From Oscillospiraceae bacterium (lineage in GTDB: Bacteria > Bacillota > Clostridia > Oscillospirales > Acutalibacteraceae), in NCBI GenBank assembly GCA_015065975.1, contig SVPG01000006.1, forward strand, positions 1 through 64,000: a stretch of DNA of 64,000 nt. The letters are read 5' to 3'. Both the position numbers and the translations under genes were made by a program. A model generated the notes under the pieces. It made no database searches. It was not told the DNA's origin and worked only from the letters and a program-made list of their open reading frames with translations. This document shows, in pieces, positions 32,000-40,652 of the stretch (positions are counted from its first letter, which is position 1; every line of letters starts with the position of its first letter).

Positions 32000-33525
32000 T
32001 GATTGCGAGCCCTTTCCGAAAGCACGCGGTACTGAACAGCTTCGGTTATGTGAGCAGATGTTACGGTAGGGGAGTTTTCGAGATCGGCGATGGTGCGAGC
32101 AATCTTTAATATGCGGTCATAAGCTCTTCCCGACATATCAAGCGACTCAAAAGCCCGTTTCATCATCATCTGAGCGCTGTCTGTAAGGTTGCAGAGCTTG
32201 TGCAGAAGCGAGGGATCGATCCTCGCGTTGCACGATGCACCTGTGCCTTTGAGACGTTCGAGCTGGATCCTCCTCGCAGCCTCGACACGTTTTCTCATAT
32301 CGGCAGAGCTCTCACCAGGCTGACCGCTCGATATATTATCGTATTCAACAGGCGGTACCTCCACCTGCAGATCTATTCTGTCAAGAAGCGGTCCGGAAAC
32401 CCTGCCCTGATATTTTGCAACCGCTGTCGGTGAGCAGGTGCATTCCCTCGTCGGATGACCGTAATATCCGCATCGGCAGGGGTTCATCGCCGCAACGAGC
32501 TGGAACTCGCACGGATAGGTGAGTCTTCCTGCCGCACGAGAGATTGTTATGACACCGTCCTCGAGAGGCTGGCGGAGAACCTCCATCGCAACAGGGCTGA
32601 ATTCGGGCAGCTCATCGAGGAAAAGTACACCCTTGTGTGCGAGCGAAACCTCACCCGGACCTGCAAGTGCACCGCCGCCCGCAAGCGCCGCTGAAGATGC
32701 GTTGTGGTGGGGAGAACGGAAGGGACGCGTCTTTACAAGCTGTACACCGCTCGGAAGTATTCCGGCAACGGAATGAAGCTTTGTAACCTCGACAGCTTCC
32801 TCGTATGTCAGCTCGGGAAGAATTGAAGGGAACCGCTTTGCGAGCATACTCTTGCCCGAACCCGGAGGTCCGATAAGCAGAATGTTGTGTCCTCCCGCGG
32901 CGGCAATCTCCATAGCCCTTCGAGCGGCAAACTGTCCCTTGACATCGCTGTAATCGGGCGCTGTCGGAAGAGCGGAGCTTTCGGAGAAGCTCTCGGCGCT
33001 GAGAGGATCGATCTCCCTGCCGCCTGTCAGATGCTCAACAAGCTCGCCAACGCTCGAAACGGGATAACACTCAACGCCTTCGACAACTGAGGCTTCGGCG
33101 GCGTTTTCCTGAGGAATATAGAATTTTGTTATTCCGACACTGCGGGCTTTAGTCACCATCGGAAGCACACCGGCGACTCTTCTGATCTTTCCGTCAAGAG
33201 AGAGCTCGCCTATAAACGCAGTGTCCTGTGAAATCTGCGGAATCTGACCCGTAGCAGCCATAACTGCCAGAAGTACAGGTACATCGTATATCGCGCCGAC
33301 CTTTTTTATATCGGCCGGCGCGAGGTTTACGGTTATTCTGCTGACAGGATAATCAAAGCCGCAGGTTTTCATTGCAGCTCGGACCCTGTCCTTTGATTCT
33401 CTTACAGCGTTGTCGGGAAGTCCAACCACGTCAAAAGCCGGCATTCCCTGAGCAACAAAGGCTTCCACCTCAACAGGATACGCGTCAATACCGCGTATTC
33501 CCATACTCATCAGACGTGCAAACAC
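31996..33525 (-). CDS. YifB/ComM family Mg-chelatase-like AAA+ ATPase
   Basis: 509 residues from a GTG with AAGGGG ten bases upstream. N-terminal Lon-like domain (GIDAYPVEVEAF), then an Mg-chelatase AAA+ core: Walker A LLIGPPGSGKSMLAKR, HRPFR-type segment RPFRSPHHNASSAALAGG, Walker B GVLFLDELPEF, sensor and the Cys-rich MNPCRCGYYGHPTRECTCS block, with DRIDLQVEVP. ComM is the branch-migration helicase for natural transformation in other bacteria; the family is also widespread without competence. No other competence genes are in the window. Confidence 0.95.
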   Translation of the reverse strand: MFARLMSMGIRGIDAYPVEVEAFVAQGMPAFDVVGLPDNAVRESKDRVRAAMKTCGFDYPVSRITVNLAPADIKKVGAIYDVPVLLAVMAATGQIPQISQDTAFIGELSLDGKIRRVAGVLPMVTKARSVGITKFYIPQENAAEASVVEGVECYPVSSVGELVEHLTGGREIDPLSAESFSESSALPTAPDYSDVKGQFAARRAMEIAAAGGHNILLIGPPGSGKSMLAKRFPSILPELTYEEAVEVTKLHSVAGILPSGVQLVKTRPFRSPHHNASSAALAGGGALAGPGEVSLAHKGVLFLDELPEFSPVAMEVLRQPLEDGVITISRAAGRLTYPCEFQLVAAMNPCRCGYYGHPTRECTCSPTAVAKYQGRVSGPLLDRIDLQVEVPPVEYDNISSGQPGESSADMRKRVEAARRIQLERLKGTGASCNARIDPSLLHKLCNLTDSAQMMMKRAFESLDMSGRAYDRILKIARTIADLENSPTVTSAHITEAVQYRVLSERARNH

Positions 33526-33547
33526 GAAAGAAATCCCCTTTTATATC

Positions 33548-34033
33548 TCAGTGTATGAATCGATAGCTGTTTGCGTCGGCGGCGTCGAGTGCCAATGCAA
33601 CACACAGGCAGTACAGCTCATCCGACTGCTTTGAGTAGTCAATAATAAATGTATCACCCCATGTGAACCACTGCTTGTGCTGCGACATGACAAGTCCGCC
33701 GAACTGGCTGTACACTTTGAAATTGTGCATATAAAAATCGCCGTCAAGCTGCCATGTTACACCCTCAATTTCGTATTTCGGCTTGAACATGGTGGTAACT
33801 TTGTTTATGGTTGCAAACTTCTTTCCGTCGACGGTTATATCGAACCGCGGATTGAAGCTGGTAACGCGCTGCAGAATTGAGGCGACCTTGTTGTTTTCGA
33901 GATTATAAACGTTGATGTTGTAACCGAGAGCAATGCGTTCGCGTTTGATATACCATCGAACGTTACCCTCATCATCAAAAACCTCGCTGCGGTCAAAATT
34001 CTTGAACGCAGACTGTTTAACCATAAGACTCAT
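33548..34033 (-). CDS. LURP-one-related (tubby-like barrel) protein
   Basis: 161 residues from the ATG at 34033. Beta-rich protein with the LURP-one pattern: FDRSEVFDDEGNVRWYIKRE, NVYNLENNKVASILQRVTSFNPRFDITVDG, YEIEGVTWQLDGDFYMHNF and FIIDYSKQSDELYCLCVALALD. The fold is a 12-strand barrel with a central helix, related to phospholipid scramblases; the bacterial role is not known. It lies 22 bases upstream of... the comM/yifB start direction is the same, so it follows none of the operon stops directly; likely its own unit. Confidence 0.85.
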   Translation of the reverse strand: MSLMVKQSAFKNFDRSEVFDDEGNVRWYIKRERIALGYNINVYNLENNKVASILQRVTSFNPRFDITVDGKKFATINKVTTMFKPKYEIEGVTWQLDGDFYMHNFKVYSQFGGLVMSQHKQWFTWGDTFIIDYSKQSDELYCLCVALALDAADANSYRFIH

Positions 34034-34115
34034 TTGTCGTACCAAACCTTCTGTAAGAATAAAGCGCTCCTTTGGGGATAAACTAACTGTGATTTGAGTA
34101 AAAGGAGCGACAAGA

Positions 34116-34271
34116 ATGGATAAAAAACAGAACAGCTATTTTGAAAACGAAGAGATGGACGAGTTTTTCAGCACCCTTCCTCCTCATATACAGGAATCTG
34201 TAATGCAGGCGCTGCCGCGTCCAAAAAATGTGGACGAGCTGAGAAGCGTCGCCCGAAAATTCTATTGCTGA
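34116..34271 (+). CDS. Small acidic protein of 51 residues
   Basis: A short but clean gene: AAAGGAGCGACAAGA precedes the ATG, one of the best ribosome binding sites in the window, and the frame runs 51 residues to TGA. The sequence (start MDKKQNSYFENEEMDEFFST, then LPPHIQESVMQ) has an acidic first half, an LPP turn and an amphipathic C-terminal helix. I recall similar short ENEE...FF..LPP proteins in related Clostridia but know no function. It stops one base before the convergent hisE stop. Confidence 0.75.
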   Translation: MDKKQNSYFENEEMDEFFSTLPPHIQESVMQALPRPKNVDELRSVARKFYC

Positions 34272-34598
34272 TCAGGTGTTCTTATCGGTGACCTTGAACT
34301 GCTTGAGATTGCCTGTTTTGAGACTGCGCTTCTCGAGCTCTGCGATAATATCCCCGAGAGGTACGTCACAGGAAACAAGCATAACCATAAGGTGATAGAG
34401 AAGGTCGCCAACCTCGCCGACTATCTCGGGTTTGCTGCCGTTCTTTGCGGCGATGATGGTCTCTGCGCTCTCCTCGCCGACCTTCTTGAGTATCTTGTCA
34501 AGTCCGGTGTCAAGCAGATAGCAGGTGTAAGAACCCTCCTGCGGGTTATCGCGTCTTTCGACGACGGTCTCGTAAAGTGCGGAAAGCATATCTTTCAT
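34272..34598 (-). CDS. hisE: Phosphoribosyl-ATP diphosphatase, stand-alone
   Basis: 108 residues, the MazG-like four-helix HisE that hydrolyses phosphoribosyl-ATP to phosphoribosyl-AMP, step 2 of histidine synthesis. Diagnostic: GSYTCYLLDTGLDKILKKVGEESAETIIAAKN and EVGDLLYHLMVML, with the Glu/Asp metal ligands EESAE and E..D. In many bacteria HisE is fused to HisI or sits in the his operon; here it is alone, next to a small protein and a PH-domain gene. GAGAGG precedes the ATG. Confidence 0.95.
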   Translation of the reverse strand: MKDMLSALYETVVERRDNPQEGSYTCYLLDTGLDKILKKVGEESAETIIAAKNGSKPEIVGEVGDLLYHLMVMLVSCDVPLGDIIAELEKRSLKTGNLKQFKVTDKNT

Positions 34599-34622
34599 TT
34601 CGAATTTTCCTCTCTTATTGGA

Positions 34623-35024
34623 TTAAAGACAGCATGCAGATATCATTTTGCATATAAGCTCGATGTCGGCTTTTCCTTCAAAGTCAAACTTGATGTTGCC
34701 GACGGAGCTTACATATATCTCGAGCTCACAGTCGGAATCGAGTACGCCTGTCGATTCGACGGAGAATGCTCTGATGCTCCTGTAGGGCAGGGAAGATACG
34801 TCAATCTTTTTGCCCGCAGCGCCCTGAACGTTGATTGTAAGTATTCGCAGGTCGGTAAAGACAACACCGTCGCGTACTGTCTGATAAGCGCTGAGAACGC
34901 GCTCGTCCTTGAGAAGCAGAGGACGGAGTATATCGGCAAATGTGTTGGTCGGAACCTGGCTGAGCTTGAAAAGCTGAGAGTTTTTGAAATCGATCAATTT
35001 AAGCATCCCTTTCGAAAACCGCAT
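34623..35024 (-). CDS. PH-domain protein (bacterial PH/YvbH-like)
   Basis: 133 residues. After a short start (MLKLIDFKNSQLFKLSQVP) the rest forms a bacterial PH-like barrel: LLLKDERVLSAYQTVRDGVVFTDLRILTINVQGAAGKKIDVSSLPYRSIRAFSVE, DCELEIYVSSVGNIKFDF and a final helix. The DGVVFT...R and YRSI pieces are the usual family marks. Function unknown; these domains may sense lipids or envelope state. The true start could be the ATG at 35006; neither has a strong ribosome binding site. It lies 24 bases upstream of hisE on the same strand. Confidence 0.82.
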   Translation of the reverse strand: MRFSKGMLKLIDFKNSQLFKLSQVPTNTFADILRPLLLKDERVLSAYQTVRDGVVFTDLRILTINVQGAAGKKIDVSSLPYRSIRAFSVESTGVLDSDCELEIYVSSVGNIKFDFEGKADIELICKMISACCL

Positions 35025-35135
35025 TGCCTGCGATTATAATTATTGTTTTAATTTTATCATACCGTATTGCAAATATCAAGTATCTGTGCCCATCGCAGGA
35101 AACATGATAATTCACAATATATAGGGCAGTGATGA

Positions 35136-35164
35136 TTGACTCGCAAACAGCGTAATGGTATAAT
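35136..35164 (+). promoter_or_regulatory. Promoter of the CapA-like gene
   Basis: TTGACT (35136-35141), 17-base gap, TATAAT (35159-35164), 32 bases before the start codon. Confidence 0.88.
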
Positions 35165-35196
35165 ATGATATATTAAATCATTGCTCGGGGGAAATA

Positions 35197-36519
35197 ATGA
35201 ATTTCTTTGATTCCAACAACGAAAAGAAGCATAAAAATACGATAGTAATGCTTGCGGCTGCCGTGATAGTTCTTCAGCTTGTGGCGATCATTCTGTCCGC
35301 ATCACCTAAAGATACGGATAATGTTCAGCCGCCTGTCCAGCAGGGCTCCGATTATTCCGGCAGTGTCCAGAATACAGGTACGACCACTCAGCCTCAGCAG
35401 GATCTGCCCGATACGGCGTATTACAATATTGTCCCGTCCACGGGAAAGCATGCATCTCTCATCAGCAGATATATAAGCTGGGAACGCGGTCAGATGCAGC
35501 CCGATGAGGTTGTCCTTTCGTTTACGGGCGATTGCACTCTCGGAACATGGCCCGAGGCATCAACCAAAACAAACTTCAATGCGGTATATGAGGAGGCAGG
35601 CGGGGGAACATACCCGTTTGACCTTGTAAAATCGCTTTTTGCAAACGATGATTATACCTATATAAATCTCGAAACCACGCTTACAACCGCGACAAACCGA
35701 CTCCAGAAGAATACAAATTATAATTTCAAAGGCGATCCCGAATGGGCTCAGACCATGATAGCGGCGAGCTATATCGACGGCTGCAATCTTTCGAACAATC
35801 ACAGCTATGACTACAAACGCACAGGATATGATGAGACGATGTCGTCGCTTAAGGCGGCAAATGTTGATGTCGGAAGTCAGCGCGACGTTATTGTCAGAAA
35901 AGTCGGAGACGTTGAGATTGTTCTGCTCGGAGCAAATTATATAACGACATCCTACAACCCCGAAGATGTTTTCGGTAATGAACTTACGGACCTGATGATC
36001 CGGCAGATAAAGACATACAAGCGTCCCGATAATATCGTTATCGTAAACTGTCACTGGGGACTTGAGCGCCGAAACGATGCCAACGGCGATCAGGCACAGC
36101 CGGCACATAAAATGATCGATGCGGGCGCAGATATGATAATCGGTCACCATCCGCACACCATTCAGGGTGTTGAGCTCTACAACGGCAAATATATTTTCTA
36201 CAGCCTCGGAAATTTCTCCTTCGGAGGAAAGGGATCAACCGATGAGGTAAACCGCATTTGTTTTATAGCACGTCCGCGTTTTGCTCTGCGTGAAGGAACC
36301 GCCGTTGTGACGGGAGTTACCGTGCTTCCGTGTTATACAACCTCCGCCGAGAGGCTTTCAGTCAACAACTATCAGCCGACACTTGTGTTCGGTGAGGACG
36401 CCTCGGGTATAATCAATACCCTTGAAAAGAGTTCGGGATATCTTTCGTCGCCGTGCAGGGATTTTGTATGTCCCACCGTTGATTACACTTTTGAAGATGT
36501 TTCGTCAACTGATGCATAA
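35197..36519 (+). CDS. CapA-family metallophosphatase-fold protein, membrane anchored
   Basis: 440 residues. A single N-terminal helix (TIVMLAAAVIVLQLVAIILS) anchors it, a Gln/Pro/Ser/Thr linker follows, and residues 105-410 are a PGA_cap (CapA) domain: VLSFTGDCTLG, YTYINLETTLT, NLSNNHSYDY, VNCHWGLERR, IDAGADMIIGHHPHTIQGVELYNGKYIFYSLGNFSFGG. These metal-binding motifs are those of the calcineurin-like fold. CapA is linked to poly-gamma-glutamate capsule export in Bacillus, but most Clostridia members have no such operon, as here. Monocistronic, own promoter, GGGGG ribosome binding site. Confidence 0.92.
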   Translation: MNFFDSNNEKKHKNTIVMLAAAVIVLQLVAIILSASPKDTDNVQPPVQQGSDYSGSVQNTGTTTQPQQDLPDTAYYNIVPSTGKHASLISRYISWERGQMQPDEVVLSFTGDCTLGTWPEASTKTNFNAVYEEAGGGTYPFDLVKSLFANDDYTYINLETTLTTATNRLQKNTNYNFKGDPEWAQTMIAASYIDGCNLSNNHSYDYKRTGYDETMSSLKAANVDVGSQRDVIVRKVGDVEIVLLGANYITTSYNPEDVFGNELTDLMIRQIKTYKRPDNIVIVNCHWGLERRNDANGDQAQPAHKMIDAGADMIIGHHPHTIQGVELYNGKYIFYSLGNFSFGGKGSTDEVNRICFIARPRFALREGTAVVTGVTVLPCYTTSAERLSVNNYQPTLVFGEDASGIINTLEKSSGYLSSPCRDFVCPTVDYTFEDVSSTDA

Positions 36520-36593
36520 TAAAAAAAGCTGCACGTCAGTAAGATTGATGAAAAGGATAGAGTTATCTTTTACTTACCATTATGCAAATAATG

Positions 36594-36625
36594 AAACCGC
36601 AAGCCTTTGACCGGCTTGCGGTTTT
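36594..36625 (+). terminator. Intrinsic terminator downstream of the CapA-like gene
   Basis: Perfect 12-bp stem (36594-36605 with 36613-36624) followed by TTTT. Confidence 0.85.
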
Positions 36626-36692
36626 GTGTACTACCGACAAAGTAGTAAACTGTACCTTATAATGATACTACATAAGGAAGTGAGAGAATATA

Positions 36693-37184
36693 ATGAAAGT
36701 TGTTTTTTTAGATAGAGATGGAACGATTAACCGTGATTATCCGGATGACATGTGGATGCAGATTCAATATCCGGAGATATTGCCGGGAGCAATTCAGGGA
36801 ATGAAGTATTTGAAAGAAAAAGGGTATGAAATAATTATTGTAACCAATCAGTCTATCATTGGAGAGGGAATTATTTCGATAGAGCAATATCATGAATTTA
36901 ATAGCAAGCTTTTGGCGTTACTCACAGAAAATGATATTAGTATTTTGGATGTTTTTTATTGCCCTCATGCACGAGATGAACAATGTGATTGTTGCAAACC
37001 GAGAAATGGGCTGATAAAGCAGGCGATAAGGAAATATCCGGAAATCAATTTGGAGGAATCTTTTATGTGTGGAGATTCATTGAGCGATATGAAGTGCGCA
37101 GAAAGTGCCGGACTGAATTTTTGGGGTATAGGTATTGGAAAACAAAGAATTAGTGATTTGTCGGATTTGTGTAATCTGATTTAG
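36693..37184 (+). CDS. HAD-IIIA phosphatase, GmhB/histidinol-phosphatase-like
   Basis: 163 residues. HAD motif I FLDRDGTIN, motif II VTNQS, the zinc-binding loop CPHARDEQCDCCKP typical of heptose-bisphosphate/histidinol-phosphate phosphatases, motif III KP...IKQA and motif IV CGDSLSDMKCA. The closest named activities are D-glycero-manno-heptose 1,7-bisphosphate phosphatase and histidinol phosphatase; substrate is uncertain. Its base composition is clearly AT-richer than the neighbours, a sign of recent transfer. AAGGAAG precedes the ATG. No heptose pathway genes are nearby. Confidence 0.88.
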   Translation: MKVVFLDRDGTINRDYPDDMWMQIQYPEILPGAIQGMKYLKEKGYEIIIVTNQSIIGEGIISIEQYHEFNSKLLALLTENDISILDVFYCPHARDEQCDCCKPRNGLIKQAIRKYPEINLEESFMCGDSLSDMKCAESAGLNFWGIGIGKQRISDLSDLCNLI

Positions 37185-37282
37185 AAAGAGCTTATTAGAT
37201 AAAACTCACTTCCTTACCATTCAGGAGGACGCAATTATACTCACCGTTCCGCTGCATTGCGTTTGTACAACCACATAAGCAA

Positions 37283-37321
37283 ACGAGCATCCGGCATATT
37301 CGTCAGATGCTCGTCTTTTTT
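37283..37321 (+). terminator. Intrinsic terminator after the HAD gene
   Basis: ACGAGCATC (37283-37291) pairs with GATGCTCGT (37306-37314), then C and a T-run. Confidence 0.82.
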
Positions 37322-37384
37322 CGTTGTGGGATAAATTCATCCTTAAGAACTCTCTCACCGGGGCAGCTTTTTTATTACGGAATA

Positions 37385-37813
37385 TTATTCGTTTGATTCA
37401 AGTTTGTTGAAGCTTATCATGGTAAAGAGGAAGTTTAGTCCCAGTAATGTGCCGGGGGTTGCTCCGTAGATGAAATCAATGACGCTGTTTCCGTCAAAGA
37501 ACAGGTGAAGCAGCATTATGACCGCATAAGCTATCACGGAAACGAAAGCTACCTTGAAAAAGCTTTTCTGAATTTTTGCAAGTCTTGAATCCTTCTCGAT
37601 TTTCTTAATCATTTCTTTGTCTCCCTTCAGCAGTTCGTCCAGACTCAGGTGATACAGCTCGCTCATCTTTATAACGCTGACAATATCGGGCAACGATCTG
37701 CCGTTTTCCCAGCTTGAAACGGTCTGTCTTGATACCAGCAGTTCTTCTGCGGCTTTTTCCTGAGTTATGCCGAGCACTGTGCGAGCTTCCTTGATTTTTT
37801 CTGCGATGTTCAT
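37385..37813 (-). CDS. XRE-type HTH regulator with two C-terminal membrane helices
   Basis: 142 residues from the ATG at 37813, which has a perfect AAAGGAGG nine bases upstream. Residues 4-60 are a classical Cro/C1 helix-turn-helix (IKEARTVLGITQEKAAEELLVSRQTVSSWENGRSLPDI), then a basic linker and two hydrophobic helices (FKVAFVSVIAYAVIMLLHLFF and FIYGATPGTLLGLNFLFTMI). Membrane-tethered XRE proteins of this kind are frequent in Clostridia and often control a nearby transporter or immunity gene; no such partner is evident here. Confidence 0.88.
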   Translation of the reverse strand: MNIAEKIKEARTVLGITQEKAAEELLVSRQTVSSWENGRSLPDIVSVIKMSELYHLSLDELLKGDKEMIKKIEKDSRLAKIQKSFFKVAFVSVIAYAVIMLLHLFFDGNSVIDFIYGATPGTLLGLNFLFTMISFNKLESNE

Positions 37814-37911
37814 AGGTACCTCCTTTGTTTTCAGCATAGCAAAAGCTGTACCGAATTTCCATCAAAAGACCTTTACAAAGCGGGAGATTTCCTTGTAAAG
37901 ATGTCTTTACA

Positions 37912-38277
37912 TTATGCCGTAGTGCACCAGAATAGCATAGTATAACTGTTTTCACTCTCGTATATTATGAAATTTTCATTCCATTCATGGCAGCTCATGC
38001 AATAATATTTCTTTGTCTGCTCAAGTTCGATTTCGACGACTCTGTCCATGTTGTCGACCATCTGCAGCATAAAGAGCACGTCCCCGTGCCGGCTGTCAAC
38101 TTCATCGAAGACCCGATTTCTGTATTCTTCGCCGATTTCTTTGTGCAGTATCAGATTATCCATAGCCTCTTGCAGGAATTTATCGAAAGTGTCAGTTTCG
38201 CTCTTTGCGCAATTTAGCAGAGTGATTGATGATTCTATCTCTCGAAAACACGAATTCCCAAAATAAATTGTGAGCAT
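37912..38277 (-). CDS. Hypothetical protein
   Basis: 121 residues, family not recognised. Soluble, acidic, with a helical middle (ETDTFDKFLQEAMDNLILHKEIGEEYRNRVFDEVD), a strand-rich end and a CMSCH segment near the C-terminus. It begins within a few bases of the rlmD stop on the same strand, with GAGGG inside the end of rlmD as ribosome binding site, so it is the last gene of that operon. Composition is more AT-rich than the operon above it, which suggests a later addition. Confidence 0.65.
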   Translation of the reverse strand: MLTIYFGNSCFREIESSITLLNCAKSETDTFDKFLQEAMDNLILHKEIGEEYRNRVFDEVDSRHGDVLFMLQMVDNMDRVVEIELEQTKKYYCMSCHEWNENFIIYESENSYTMLFWCTTA

Positions 38278-38278
38278 T

Positions 38279-39634
38279 TTATTTTCCCTCTCTCGTCAGC
38301 AAACACACGCTTTCAACATGCCGTGTCCTCGGGAAAAGATCAGCCGCAGCAAGACGCTTGACCTCATAGCCGTATTCGGAGAATCTCTTGATATCCCTCG
38401 CGAGGGTTGCGGGGTCGCAGGATATATAAACAATCCTGTCGGGGCTCATGTGAGAGACCGTGCCGATAAGCTCCTCGGCGCAGCCTTTTCGCGGCGGGTC
38501 AAGGATAATGACATCGGGTTTTATGCCTTCTTTTCTGAGCTGTTCAGCGGCTTTTGCGGCATCTGCACATATGAAACGGGCGTTGCTGATACCGTTGCGC
38601 TGAGCGTTTTTGTCGGCGTTTTCTATTGCCTCCGGGATTATCTCAACACCGATAAGCTGACGGACGTTGTTTGCCATGCTCAGACCGATGGTGCCTGTTC
38701 CGCAATAAAGATCAAGAAGTGTTTCGCTGCCTGTGAGCTCTGCGTACTGAGCAGCTTTGAGATAGAGCTGTTCAGCCTGAACTCTGTTGACCTGGAAAAA
38801 CGATTTTACAGATATTGCAAAATCCATTCCGCACAGACGATCGGTTATGGTGTCGGACCCCCACGCAGTACGGCTCTTTGAACCGAGTATAACATTTGTG
38901 TTCTCTCTGTTTACGTTGATGACAACGCCTGAGACCTTGTCGTATGCACTGCGGACAGCCTCGACGAATTCGGGCTCGTTTTTGAGACCGTTGCCGTTTA
39001 CGACAACACAGACGACCGTTTCGCCTGTTGACTGCGATGTGCGCATGAACAGGTGACGTACTCTGCCTTTGCCGGTAAGCTCGTCGTAAGGCTCGTTGCC
39101 CGATTCTTCAAAAAACTTTGCAGCAGCCGCCGCAATGCGCGAAAAATGCTCAGGCTGCAGAAGACAGTCGCTGCACGGAACTACTCTGTGGCTGCGTTCT
39201 GCGTAGAACCCGAATACAGCGCCGTTTTTTGTCATCGCGTACGGGAGCTGAGCCTTGTTGCGGTATCTGTCGGGGGAAGGGGCACATATGTATTCCTCGG
39301 GTGCAATATCAACACCGCCGATGCGTTTCATAGCGTCTGCCACGCGCAGACATTTGGCTTTGCACTCCGCTTCATAACTGATGTGGCGGAAATCACAGCC
39401 ACCGCATTGAGGGAAAGCAGGGCAGTCGGACGCGATACGGTCGGGGGAAGGGGTTATGATTTTTTCGATTCTTCCGTAAGCACAGTTTTTGTCGACCTTT
39501 ACGATCCTTACCTCAAGAACATCTCCGACAGCAGAGGCAGGAACGAAAATCGCCATTGTGTCACAGCGACCGATACCCGATCCCTGTGACGCGATGGCGG
39601 TAATTTCGAGAGTTATTATATCATTCTTCTTCAC
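38279..39634 (-). CDS. 23S rRNA (uracil-C5)-methyltransferase, RlmD/RumA family
   Basis: About 451 residues from a GTG at 39634 that has GGTGGAG eight bases upstream; a GTG at 39658 is an alternative. N-terminal TRAM domain (ITLEITAIASQGSGIGR), a four-Cys iron-sulfur cluster (CPAFPQCGGCDF and the later C in CLLQPE), then a SAM-dependent domain with DLYCGTGTIGLSMAN, QVNRVQAEQLY, DPPRKGC and the catalytic ISCDPATLARDI. It makes 5-methyluridine in 23S rRNA. Start overlaps the gpsA stop, indicating an operon. Confidence 0.93.
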   Translation of the reverse strand: MKKNDIITLEITAIASQGSGIGRCDTMAIFVPASAVGDVLEVRIVKVDKNCAYGRIEKIITPSPDRIASDCPAFPQCGGCDFRHISYEAECKAKCLRVADAMKRIGGVDIAPEEYICAPSPDRYRNKAQLPYAMTKNGAVFGFYAERSHRVVPCSDCLLQPEHFSRIAAAAAKFFEESGNEPYDELTGKGRVRHLFMRTSQSTGETVVCVVVNGNGLKNEPEFVEAVRSAYDKVSGVVINVNRENTNVILGSKSRTAWGSDTITDRLCGMDFAISVKSFFQVNRVQAEQLYLKAAQYAELTGSETLLDLYCGTGTIGLSMANNVRQLIGVEIIPEAIENADKNAQRNGISNARFICADAAKAAEQLRKEGIKPDVIILDPPRKGCAEELIGTVSHMSPDRIVYISCDPATLARDIKRFSEYGYEVKRLAAADLFPRTRHVESVCLLTREGK

Positions 39635-40646
39635 CGTACACACTCCACCATGACGCACCCTCGTCCTCGTGAGTGTTGGGGCGTGCCATTAACTTAATCA
39701 TTTCAGCGTTCGGATCGCCGTTTTCATAACAGACCTTGTAACAGCTCTCACAAATCGGCATTGATACACCGTATTTCTGAGCAAGACGGTTGACAAGCGC
39801 AGAAGCGTGATATCCTTCAACGGTACCGATCTGAGCTAGTGCCTGAGAAACGGGAGTTCCCTCACCGATGAGTATTCCGCAGCGTCTGTTGCGGCTGTGC
39901 ATACTTGTACAGGTAACTATCAGATCGCCCATTCCGGAGAGACCTGCGAATGTGTCCTTTCGTGCACCCATTGCGACGCCGAGACGTGCGATCTCACGAA
40001 GTCCTCGTGTGAGAAGAGCGGCCTTTGTGTTATCGCCGAATCCCATACCGTCGCACATTCCCGCGGCGAGAGCGATTATGTTCTTTATTGAACCGCCGAG
40101 CTCAACGCCGACGATATCCTGAGATGAATATATACGGAGCTTGTCTGTACTCATGCATTCTCTGACAGCGACCGCCGCAGCCTCGTTGTTGGAGGCGGAA
40201 ACAAGCGCGGTCGGTATGGCTCTTGCGACCTCCTCAGCGTGTGAGGGACCGGAGAGAACGACAATAGGATTATCGGGCAGATGACGCTCAATAACCTCAG
40301 AAAGCCTCTCGCAGGAGTTTTTGTCAAAACCCTTGCTTATGCTGACTATTATGGAACAGGGGGAAATGAGCCCCGCGAGCTTGCCTGCGACATCGTCGAC
40401 GGCGAAAGAGGGGACAGCGATAATGCACATGTCGATGTCCTTAACGCAGTTGATATCGCTTGTGAATTTCATATCCTCGGGGAGCTTGATTCCTTCAAGA
40501 AGAGGGTTTTCACGGGTGCTGACAATGCGGTCGATCTCGTCCTGAAATGCTGACCAGACGGTGACATCGATGCCGCATCGATGGGCGGCAAGAGCCACAG
40601 CGGTGCCCCAGCCTCCGCTGCCGAGGATAACTGTATTCTTTATCAC
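39621..40646 (-). CDS. gpsA: Glycerol-3-phosphate dehydrogenase [NAD(P)+]
   Basis: 341 residues from a GTG start with GGGAGAG nine bases upstream. NAD-binding VILGSGGWGTAVALAAH, PSFAVDD, SISKGF, VLSGPSHAEEVA, substrate-binding LGGSIKNIIALAAGMCDGMGFGDNTKAALLTRG and AGLSGMGDLIVTCTS are all present. It makes glycerol 3-phosphate for phospholipids. It lies six bases after plsY, the next enzyme of the same pathway, the usual Firmicutes order. Confidence 0.97.
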   Translation of the reverse strand: MIKNTVILGSGGWGTAVALAAHRCGIDVTVWSAFQDEIDRIVSTRENPLLEGIKLPEDMKFTSDINCVKDIDMCIIAVPSFAVDDVAGKLAGLISPCSIIVSISKGFDKNSCERLSEVIERHLPDNPIVVLSGPSHAEEVARAIPTALVSASNNEAAAVAVRECMSTDKLRIYSSQDIVGVELGGSIKNIIALAAGMCDGMGFGDNTKAALLTRGLREIARLGVAMGARKDTFAGLSGMGDLIVTCTSMHSRNRRCGILIGEGTPVSQALAQIGTVEGYHASALVNRLAQKYGVSMPICESCYKVCYENGDPNAEMIKLMARPNTHEDEGASWWSVYGEEE

Positions 40647-40652
40647 TCAGAA

